Shown: one piece after another, positions 48,366-58,873 of the stretch
Position numbering within the stretch: position 1 is the first letter of the stretch
Layout of the letters: every line of letters begins with the position of its first letter
Source: Allium sativum
Lineage: Eukaryota; Streptophyta; Magnoliopsida; Asparagales; Amaryllidaceae
Length of the DNA: 64,000 bases
Assembly: GCA_030737875.1 (NCBI GenBank)
Contig: CM060915.1
Location: forward strand, 569,826,577 to 569,890,576
Direction: 5' to 3'
The notes under the pieces: model-generated
What the model saw: only the letters and a program-made list of their open reading frames with translations
Told to the model about the DNA's origin: nothing
Databases searched by the model: none
Translations under genes and position numbers: made by a program

Positions 48366-51300
48366 TGTAACACCCCGTGTATTCTATAACAGTGAAATTC
48401 ACAAATTAAAGTATAATTAATTTTGAATCAAAGAATTAAGGGAAACGGGATATGCCATTGCGTTCGTCTCGGAATTCTGCTTTGGATACAGTCCGAGTTT
48501 GCGTAAAATGGACTCCGTATGAAGAAGATATGGCCTCCGGAAGTTTCAGAATTCAGTTTAAAATTCAAACAGACCAAAACAGCTTAGAAAACAAGTTTAA
48601 ATTTCAAAAATCAGGCCGGATTGACCAAGGCGGGAATTTTCCCGCCCCAGGACACCCAGGTCGACTGGGTAGTCGACCTGGGGCACCCAGGTCGACTACA
48701 TAGTCGACCTGGGGGTCGACTGGGTGGTCGACCTAGCCCCTGAGCTAGGTCGAACCCAGCCCCCTGGCTGGCCTGGTCTGTGTTTGGTCGATTTTATGAG
48801 CCTTGCCTTGTCACTAGGGCTAGGTGTCAGCTCCTGATTGGTCTCTCCTTCAAACGAACGGCTATTATTAAACCAAGCTCCATCGACGGTCCTAATCAAC
48901 TCACAAACTCTATAAAAAGGACCTAAGGCTCACCCTAATTCACACAAACAAAAATGGAGATGAGACCGTCATGCTGCTGAGGAAAGACTAAGAATAGCCG
49001 TCAGGAATTGAGAGGCAATTAGGAGATAATTCGAAAGCTTAAAGAAACGTCAATTAAATCAAAACAACGCCTACAACAAAGGATAGCATCTCCAAATTCA
49101 CAATTCAGATTCCTGAATTGAAGATTCGTCATACGTTGTAAGTAGAGTGCTATTCCGATGTGAATAAATAATTGTGTTTTGATTTGTGTAAAGTGAGAAA
49201 TGGAATTGTGGCGATAATAATCTATATTTGTATGTTGCTTTGATTCTATACGATTTGGAAATATTGTGGTATACGATTGGATATGCGCAAGTATGTGATT
49301 TATGTTGGAAGTTAACAACCATAAGTTGTGGTATTTTATTTGGGATTCATACAAGTATATGATTCACTATTATGCCAATATAATGTACATACTTTTATGA
49401 TCACTTTTAGTGTAATTGGATTCAACTAAGTACTATGGTTTATATGAATCTATGTTGGAATTGGTATCGTGATTCAAGTATAAAATCATACTTTTGTGTT
49501 AGAGACAAAAGTAAGCATCTTTATGAACATGACTAATCTATGTTTGGTGTTATGCCTAGTTGAAAACATGTTTTAGGCCTATATTGTTATCAAAATCATA
49601 TGGTGATATATGTGACACATAATTAAGTTAGATTTACATTCCAATTGCAAGTTTACATGAATAAAAAAAAACTATGATTCGTGTTTGGGGATGTTTATGC
49701 CATGATTATATGAATAGAATGATTCATGTTTAAGTATGTTTATGCCATGATTATATGCTATTACAATGCAAGTTCACATGTGCCTAATTCATGTTAATTA
49801 GATCGTTATGTTGCAAGTTCATGCGTTCACACTCCCCTTTTTATGTTACTTAGAATATATAAACACCATGTTATAAGCCTCCCCTTTTTCATGTGGCTAA
49901 GTTGGGTTTAAATGTTAAACCCAACATATGTTATATTGTAGCGAACATATAAAACGGGGGTAATGACGATTGGGTTAAAATATAAACATATGTGTTGGCA
50001 TGTTTGACGCATGCCAACGACCTTGAAACAATTAAGTGGTATAAATAAATTTTACCCAATAAAGATGAATTTGAATAATGGGCCACAATATTCACATATA
50101 AAAAGAAAAGAGACAAAATATGTAAATTTAGAAAATACGATGTGTTTAACCCGAGGTTGGATTGAGTTGTGATGTAAACCTGCCCGGAACCACCCGGCTC
50201 TCCAGTAGTCACAACAATACCTATCCAATGTGGGTGGTTAAACACGGAGCCCAACAAGGACCCGAGGTTAGACTGAGTTGTGGCGTAAGACTGCCCGGAC
50301 CCAACCGGCAACAGGTAGCCACAACAATACCTGTCTAATGTGAGAGGTCGAGGCTTTAATAAGACAATTAAGGCCGAGTCAGGATTGATAGGATTAAGTA
50401 AATTAAATTAATACTTAATCAAAATGGAACATGCTAAACTATACAGACTGATTGGGGGTTAGGTTTACAAAACACTTAACCAACTTAGCATGTTGGCTAG
50501 AAAATAGAAAACCTAGTAGCGGGGGACCCTTTTCAGCAGTAACCCTACAAGGTGTATCAGGATACCCTGAACTAGGCAGGGTGGGGCACGATTACTGGGC
50601 TGACTATAAGAGGTCAAATCGACGGCGGTGGTGCAGCAGTGTAGGTTCTAATGGGGTGCGGGCGTGCACACACTCCGGCGCAGAAAAACAAGGCACTGGG
50701 CACCAGTAGCATACCTGTGCATTCTAGGATTGTGTCGGGCCGCCACCATGGGACTTGATACACCCCATGGTGGGACCAGCATAGGTAACTACAACATTGG
50801 GGGCCGTAAGACACATGTAATTATGCGAGTAGGAGCCGACCATTAGAAACAAATCACTTCACCCTGATTATGGTATGCCTGTTGGGAACCAGTTTTTATG
50901 GATGCAGAGATTAACATGGGGTACGATAGTATATTCAACTCTAGACAACTTAACTTAGTTTATGGTGCTTTCCCATTTCCAGTTTATACTTATCATACCC
51001 AGTTCTTTATTCATAGACTGAATAGTCCTAGACTTACTCAGGCTTTATGTCCGACTCTACTTTTCTTTCGCCTTCTTTTCTTTCGTCCCCCCCCCCAGGT
51101 CCATAGGGAGGGAATACCGCAGCTTGACCAGTTTCCACATCCAGCTTGAAGAGAAGGAATGTATGGCTTGGATCTTTTCCGTTTTGGACTATGGCTTTGG
51201 ACAGCAATTATGGGACTTATGCAGTTTACTTATGTTTTTATGCTTCTTTAAATAATGTAATCAAGACAGTTATGAAGATGTAATGGTTTTTGGAAGTATT

Positions 51301-51488
51301 GTAAGACAAGTTATGACATGGTTTGTGTAACACGTATTTTTTTGAAATAAAAATTTGCTGTTGTTTTCCGCTGTGCAAAAATAAGTGTATTTATATCTGT
51401 CTTGTATATCTGTGACTTATACTTATAAACCTCCACCAAAATTAGGGCATTCCTTGGAGAGTGACCCTAACGGAGGTGGAGTGTTTCA
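48366..51488 (+). mobile_element. Element A: 3' LTR, 3123 bp
   Basis: Starts TGTAACACCCCGTG after the PPT and ends GTTTCA, followed by AATTC (51489-51493), the right TSD. Differs from the 5' LTR by scattered substitutions, one fewer 31-bp hairpin unit (six GTCGAC sites, 48660-48732), a shorter C-run, and a ~90-bp segment (about 50530-50622) replaced by unrelated sequence in the 5' copy. TATA box at 48911-48920. Confidence 0.95.
48657..48735. repeat. GTCGAC hairpin array, A 3' LTR
   Basis: GTCGAC at 48660/48672, 48691/48703 and 48715/48727: three pairs, each with 12-bp spacing. Confidence 0.95.
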
Positions 51489-52279
51489 AATTCGTATATT
51501 GGAAATTCTGATTATTTTTAAAACCACTTCAAATCAAATTTATTTATTCAAAAACATTGGATTATAATTATAATTCATAACTAGTTCATTTCGATAAAAA
51601 TATATTTTTATCTTTTCAAATAAGGAATTTTTCACCCCAGTTCTTTCTAAATCATTTATTATGATTTTACACAAATTTTTGATATTTCTGCTAATTTTAT
51701 CAAGGCCCGTACGGTCGATTTCCAATAACGGTCGTCGAACTTCACTTACAGCGACCTTTTCCAAATTTGATTTGGACATAATTCCAAATCCAACCGTTAG
51801 ATTTCAAATTTCTAATATTCATTGAAAGCTCTTTTCGATACGAACCCAACGGTTCCGGTTTTATGAGACTCCTGCGGTCGGATCTCCCGTAACGTCAATT
51901 CGAAGTCAATGGTCGAAATTTGCGAACTGCCGCAGTGCGGCGCGTTCTATTCAGGCCATTAATATATATAATATAAATATTATGTATATTTTGTCGATTT
52001 CAATTCAAAACGTATTTTATAAATCGTTTTAAATTCGTTTTCAAAACAATTTCAACTTCATATTCAATTTTAAATCAAAATCGAATATTCCATAACATTA
52101 ATATATAAATGATAATATTTTCAAAATATTAGATTTTGAAATCACTTCCTTTTCTATATTAAAAAAACGAATATAATCGATATAAATATCATTCGTGTCT
52201 AAATGACGCATATCTAATCAACACGGCTTTATATATTTCAATAACTTCGTTATTCTATTCAACAAATGAATATTTTCTT

Positions 52280-52658
52280 CAACACATGAATATATATTTT
52301 TCAACACATGAATATCTCAACACATGAGTATTGTCAACACATGACTATTTTTGTTATTTAATATATTTTATAAAATTATGATTTCTATCATTTAATTCTT
52401 AATCAGACTCCAACCGTAAATTAGTAAGAGAATGATTCTCTAAGTATTAACCCCGAAGGCCGAAACCAACATCAGATCAATACCTAGGAAACCACTCATC
52501 TTATCCAGTTTCCAGCTAGTTTCTAATTTTATATATGATAAAGGTGTAAATTTTATTGTTAAAATATTCCGTTCAACACATAATAAGTTTCAACACATGA
52601 ATATTCTCAACACATGAGTATCGTCAACACATGACTATTTATTATATTCAACACATGA
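52280..52658. repeat. CAACACATGA repeats in C 5' LTR, partly 17-bp phased
   Basis: Starts 52280, 52302, 52318, 52335, then 52574, 52591, 52608, 52625 and 52649; the second group keeps 17-bp steps. Confidence 0.85.
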
Positions 52659-53951
52659 CTCTTTATTCTATAACATTCTTTTTTTTTCAAATTGGAATGA
52701 GGCCCAATCAATTACCATATAATGTTAATTTTATGGATTCCATATACAACATATGTATATTATAGCAACGATAAATAATCACCCATCATCCAAAGTGCAC
52801 CACACAACTACATAAGCATTCAATATGATTAATTAACGCTTACACATGATCGACATACCACTAAACAATTGGGATTAGTGTACGTCGAATATCATCCCAA
52901 CACCCGTGTGGGGATTCAAAGCAACAAACACAGATTTTTATTTGTGCAGTTGGGCGATGTGTAAAATTTATCGTCCCAATCAATATCCTTCAAATAGGTG
53001 TACATAAACAAATCGTCTGATTTTTTATAAATATTTATTTTATATACACGTTAAAATTTATATTTTTAACTATAAAATATTTTATTTCCATTCCAATCAC
53101 ACAATCAATTTTCACCACACAACAAAATCAAACAAGTCGTCCATGGTTTGTGGACAACGGGTGTCGGGTGCTGCTAAGCACCGTCTGCATCCTAGTATAT
53201 AATTTTAACTAGAAAATAAATTAAAAGTGAGAATTTCTCACCTTAGGCTTCCACTCCGCCGTTCTACTTTGAATTTCTGATCGATTGGATTTGCCCAAAC
53301 TTCCTACGTCATCCTTTTCACACTGTTCATATTAAAAATCACATTTTCAATATGATGTTTATATATTTCTAAAAACCTCGTCTTTCTATTTTTGAAAGAT
53401 CTAACTTTTCACTTATAAAAATATAATCTTTTCATCGCTACTTCGTATATAAAAATCGAATTTTTATCACTATTCTATATAGTTAAAAATCGCTATGCCA
53501 TATATATAAAAATCGAATTTTTATACCAAACCATATACATAAAGATCGTATTTTTATATCGCTACATCTGTAAAGATCATATTTTAAATTCTCTACTTAT
53601 ATAAAAATAATATTTTTTTATAATGAAAAATCATATCTTTTCATTATTTAAAATATAAACTCTCTCTATATAAAAATATAAACTTCCTATTTCTAAAAAT
53701 CTAATCTTTATCTAATATAAAAATCATACTTTTATTCTTTCTATAATATAAAAATCATATTTTTATTCTTTCTATATAAAAATCATATTTTTATTCTTTT
53801 TATAATATAAAAATCAAATTTTCTACTTATAAAAATTGCACTTCCATACAATCACTTCATGTATAAAAAATATCACATTTTTATATTAAAATCGTAGGTA
53901 AAAATCATATCTTTAATTACATGAATGAATAAAATCGAAATAAAAGCTTAC

Positions 53952-54402
53952 CTTCGTTGTCGGGTGGCGGAGGAGGCTCGGGGAGGGCTAAAACGAGTTG
54001 GGGTTCTTTTTGCAAAATTCAAAACACACAAAATTGGATTTCTCTCGCAATTGGGCCCCACAGTCGGAGGTGATGGCTGAGGAGGGGCGTTTTGGGTTTG
54101 GGGTGGTGGCAGGGAGCAACGCCGGCGGTGGTGGGCTAGGAGGAGGGCTGGAGGCGCGGTTTCAATTCGGGTTTGAGGGCTTTAACGCGGAGAGGGGGAG
54201 GATAGAGGGGTGAGGAGGCGGAGAAGGGGGGAAAGGGGTCGCGGTGGCTTGCTGGGCTGAGGCGCGTGGGTCCGGTTATGGGGGATGGCGGTAGCGGCGA
54301 AAATCTCCACCTCCCCTCCCCGCAGTCGCTTTTTTCTGCTTCTTTTAATTCGGTTTTGAACTGTAGGAGAGAGAGAGAGAGTAAAGGGGAATTTATATAT
54401 TT
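53952..54402 (-). promoter_or_regulatory. Candidate promoter, GC-rich leader and splice donor within C 5' LTR
   Basis: On the minus strand a TATA-like AAATATATAAAT (54391-54402) precedes a CT-rich stretch, then about 350 bp of GC-rich sequence, ending at GAAG/GTAAGC (53946-53955), after which the sequence becomes very AT-rich. This is the layout of a promoter, first exon and intron start. The other LTR keeps the donor (GTGAGC) but its TATA-like site is altered. Captured host sequence or an LTR leader intron are both possible; no transcript evidence. Confidence 0.4.
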
Positions 54403-55298
54403 AATTATTTATTTATTTAATTTAATTATCCAAAAGGTTGACTTTTTAATCGAACCCCAAACGAGACCCAACGACAGGTGCCCCAAGCACACTACCCCCA
54501 TTCCGAACACAATGGGATATGTATCGTAGGCTGATTCGATCGTTTCGATCAGTTTCCATTGAAATCAAAATATAAATCCATATATTGAATTCGAACGCGC
54601 ATTTCAATTTACCGGGGCCACATACGGACTCTAAAAATTCCCAAAAAATATTTTCTAACTTCGTATTGACGATACAGTCCTAACAAAACTAATTTCATTG
54701 AATTCTGAGACCATTTGAAAAATGGCCATTTTCCAGTCGATTAAAATCTACTGAAACTGGTCAAACACGTTTTCCTTTGCCACGCTCACATATTAATTCA
54801 AAAAATTATGAAAATTGGAGTCTAGCAATAATTTGACATCACGGATCCAACAAAAGTGGTTTCGTCGAAAACCGAGGTTGTTTGCAAAATTTCCATTTTT
54901 AAGGGCCAGAATTCCATAGCGACTATTCTGAATTTTCAACTGGACATAACTTTTTATCCCCGCTATGAAATTTCAATTTTTCGGATTCGATAGAAAGATA
55001 TTTTCAAATAGATTCTAATATTTTTGGTTTCGCCAAAATCTGGTTTATTTTGAATCCTGCACATTCATTTGAACTTTGAAATCGAATTTTCAAACTAGCG
55101 CGCCATTTTCAATTCCTTTTATAATTAAAAATAAATAATTATATTCTAACGACGATTCAAATAAATATATACGTTCTAATTCTATTCAAAATAAATTTCT
55201 CATCGTTATTATTTAAAATATCGTTTTAAATATTTAAAATTCATTAAATTCGCCAAAATAAAAAATTTAAATTGGTTTTGAATTTCCGGGTTGTTACA

Positions 55299-55303
55299 CT
55301 TTA
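55299..55303. repeat. Right target-site duplication of element C (CTTTA)
   Basis: Matches 17739-17743. Confidence 0.93.
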
Positions 55304-57684
55304 ACACCTATTCTTCCTTACATAAACATCCACCGTAACCTGCAAATGATACTCCCCTGGGCCATGCATCCCTCACGTCCTTATTCCCCCATAAATTTCC
55401 TTCTTGAACACGCCATGACCAAAACTAACTTCACCGCTTACACCACCGACCACCTGCTTCCAGACCACCAAAGTCCATCCACCGCCATATGCTACTCCTC
55501 CCTCTTCACTCACGGCTTAATAGTGTTTTTTGCATTTCTTTTTTTATCTACGGCTACACGTGGAGAGCAACCTCACTTCAGTCCTGTGGAGATTGGTTTT
55601 GTTTTGGAAAGTGGAGGAGGAGTTCTGTTTTAAATTGCTCACTGGAATGAAAGAGTTTTTGGCAACGTCTGTATATTTATAGGCAACTGAAAGTGGATAG
55701 GATCGATGTTTCATTCACTATGTACAAATATGACATGCTAGCCGAGAGATTACAGATAGGTTAGGCTTCAGTATTTAAAATGTCAGTGTGTGTTAATTTC
55801 ATAAAATTGACGCATATGGGTAGGCTGTTGATTTGGACTTCTATGTAGAGTAGGATAATACGGGCATTTAGGGTAGGGGTGCATGTGTTTTAGTTTCAGT
55901 TGGTTGGCGAGTAGAGTGCATGTGCCTATACATACCCTGATTATTTCCTTTTCACTGCAAGCATCGACATTGAATATACATATGAGGAGACCTGATGGAA
56001 AAGAGAACAGGGTACAGTATGAATATGTGCTGTGTAGTATTAGGCATGCACTCATCTGGACTTGCAAATGGGCAGAAGAACAGGGTAGTAGCAGATGGGA
56101 TAAGTAGCTGGTATAAAGGAACCTTAATTTAATTGCTTAGGGAAGAAGAAGTAGGGTATGTGTCGTATTTTATTCACTTAGGCATAGCTTTGTACAATTT
56201 GGATGGGGTAGGCTGTCTCTTTGTTGTACAGGCCATGTGTAATTTAATGTATATGTAGCACTGTTTGCAGATAGGTGGAACTAAAGAAATTGTTTTCGGT
56301 AGCAACCTAATGAGGAGTATTCGTTGGTATTAAGATTTGTAGAAGATCTCAGAAGAAATAAAAAGAGACAGGTAGCATAAGTCTGTACATTTCGAAACTA
56401 CTCTGTTATGTGGTCTTAGTCCTTCATATACACTAGGCTGTCATGCTGTTTGAAAATGTAGAATGAGTGAAAAGGATTGGTAGCTGACGGGTTATAGGCC
56501 TGTGTTTGCTTAGGAAGTGAGAAATAGAGTAGCTGTTTATTTTTCATGCATATCATGTTGGTATGTAGTGTGTATTTATGTCACAGGACAGTGTGCATTC
56601 ATGGTACAGGAAAGGATGAATGTATTTTTCATCAGCAACGTCTTTTCGATTAATAGGAATTAAGGGTCTTATTCTCCAACTTAGGTGTCGCGCAAGTCTA
56701 TGGGTCTGTCTTCATAAACTTGTAGGGTGGCTCTGATAGTTTTTAGATAATGTATTTATTTTATTTTATTTTTATATGGTTAATTTATGCTATCGCTATT
56801 TACGTTGGACGATTTAATTTCGTACTGTCATACAGTCTCTAAAAATGCTAAAAGCACACGTAATGATATATCTTGTTGTTACGTATCCAATAAAATTAAT
56901 TTCATCGAAAACCGACTCCGTTTGCATACAAATGTTATTATAATTTCAATATTTTCATCGGTTCATGTTTAAATTGCACGTACCGATAAAACATCTCCGA
57001 TTGACTTCAAACTGAAAAACTATCAATAATTATCGATACGTTTTTCCAATAAATTTTGTTTCGGCGAAACGGAGATTGTTTGGCAGAACAACTATTTTTA
57101 AAAGGCCTATATAATATCGATATAATATTACATAAATTCCAAAACAATTAAATTAAATAATAACAAATTATTATTGTTGTGTGTATATATATATATTCAG
57201 ATAAAAATAATATACACTTCAAATATAAACGACATGAAATTATAACACAATATTTAAAATTTCGAGTTAACCGATATTCGAAATCTATTCAAATTCCTAT
57301 TAAATTATTAAATAAATGTTATCGTTTATTAACGAATCCACAACGACTATTTTAAACTTTTATTTGAACATATCTTACAATATATAGACTTAAATTTTGT
57401 TTATTCTCTTCCATCGGAAAAATTATTATCAAAATGATCCTAACATTTCTTGTTTCAAAGAATCCTGACTTAAAACGGATTATGTATATTCAGTCGAAGT
57501 TCAAACTCAATATTACGAACTACTGCGCCAATACCAGCTTATTTTAAATTGAAAATAAATATAAATGTTTAACGGTCATTATATATGAATTTATATAGTA
57601 TTAGTCCATTAATATTTCCAAATAAAATATTTAAAACAAGTTTAAATATTCAAATCAAATAGCTGAAAAATCCGGGTCATTACA
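55304..57684 (-). mobile_element. Element F: 3' LTR, LTR-start segment
   Basis: Continues F from 17743 and ends, on the minus strand, at the LTR start TGTAATGACCC (57684), followed by a PPT. Carries two core repeats at about 56882 and 57039. ORFs up to ~95 codons are present (e.g. 55346-55633 plus), none recognisable; the region reads as non-coding LTR. Confidence 0.78.
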
Positions 57685-57697
57685 TTCTTTTTCCCTT
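57685..57697 (-). promoter_or_regulatory. Polypurine tract, element F (degraded)
   Basis: Minus strand AAGGGAAAAAGAA next to LTR start TGTAATGACCC; several G-to-A changes relative to D. Confidence 0.8.
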
Positions 57698-58860
57698 AAA
57701 AGAATTTAGTCTTTAAATTATAAAGTAAGAAGATTGTTCCAAACTCGATTATTCCCAAAATAATTCATTTAAAATAATATCAAAAATATTTCTAAGTTTA
57801 AAATTTTACAAAAAATTCGCCAGCACCTCCTCTGCACTATTCGACCCAAACAACTACACACGCCACTTCGGGACTCACATCGATCAAAAGAAAACAAAAA
57901 CCAAGTGCCAACCCAACTCCGGGTATTAAATCAAACACCCAATCAATATAATCAAGGTTTACCTATTTGTCGGGCAACCCAACTCTACTCACGAGGCAAA
58001 TCAACTAACAACTCTTCCTCTTTTCAACCTGCACTTAACTCAGTATCTAGTGCCAGTAACCGATACAAGGTTTATTCATTTCAGTTTCATTTCATGAGTC
58101 ATTTAATTCTAATTAATTATACTAAAAAAATTCTCTTTGGTTCTCAATTCATTTATGCTGATGGATTTTATATTCAGCTAGCCTATTATTCAACAAACAA
58201 ATAACATAACCCAGTTATCCATATTTAGTTTACCTTTAGTTAAATTCTAGTTTAATAAATTTCACATCGAAGTTTTTATCCATAAATTTCATAATGTTAA
58301 TTCCCTTCTGGTCTTGTTAAACTGTCCTACATTAAAATCCAATTTGAATTCACTCAACGGCTAATAAATTTTATTGTTGACCATTCTAACAAACAATCTC
58401 ATAACCCAAACTCATTGAATCCATATTTAATTAACTAGTTAATATCTCAATTACTTCACTGTTTATCTTCTGATTTTCATTTAACTTAAATTTAAGTTAC
58501 ATTCTGATTCATTTAATTCCATATATTTAATTTTTCTCTTGGTTTTATTTAACCATTTAAATTCATAATCTCATTTGAATTCCCATTCAAATCAATCAAA
58601 CATATCAATATTCCAATAATTTAATAAAATTGTTACTTTTCTATATGAAAATATATTTTGGGCAATATTTACCCTCTTTACAAAACAATATTATGTCAGT
58701 TGGCAGTTTAACTTGAACCGATCAAACAACACAATACAAAATCCTATTTACATAAATTTACAAATACGTTCTCTCATATACACTCAATCTCGATCTAGGG
58801 TATTAATAACCCAATCTCTATCGAGTTACACCACAGAGCCAAGGTTATTCCTAAACCATT

Positions 58861-58872
58861 GCTCTGATACCA
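58861..58872 (-). promoter_or_regulatory. Primer-binding site, initiator tRNA-Met, element F
   Basis: Plus strand GCTCTGATACCA, one base from LTR end TGTAACGACC. Confidence 0.95.
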
Positions 58873-58873
58873 C

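Larger units (their letters stand above)
51494..55298 (-). mobile_element. Element C: 5' LTR, right part after insertion A
   Basis: Resumes where 40169 left off (empty site seen at 20287) and runs to GTTACA at 55298, followed by CTTTA (55299-55303), the right TSD of C. With 37623-40169 the LTR totals 6352 bp. Contains the 17-bp repeat cluster (52280-52658), AT-rich 31-bp repeats (about 53712-53825), a donor-like site (53946-53955), a GC-rich tract (about 53952-54345), a TATA-like site (54391-54402) and a core repeat pair (54675, 54842). Confidence 0.93.
57685..58873 (-). mobile_element. Element F internal domain, non-coding, 1.19 kb
   Basis: Bounded by a PPT (57685-57697, minus AAGGGAAAAAGAA) and a PBS (58861-58872). 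No gag or pol motif. Shares the AAAAATTCGCC…CCTC block (about 57808-57850) and TTTGTCGGGCA (57965-57975) with C and G. Third example in this window of a ~1.1 kb empty interior. Confidence 0.85.

Noticed and set aside
53998..54213. Glycine-rich plus-strand ORF in the GC-rich tract
   Set aside because: Low-complexity GC-rich sequence read opposite to the element; the leader/exon reading on the minus strand is better supported.
55346..55633. 95-codon plus-strand ORF as a host gene
   Set aside because: Lies within F LTR continuity between C's TSD and F's LTR start; no recognisable domain, no plausible promoter or intron structure.
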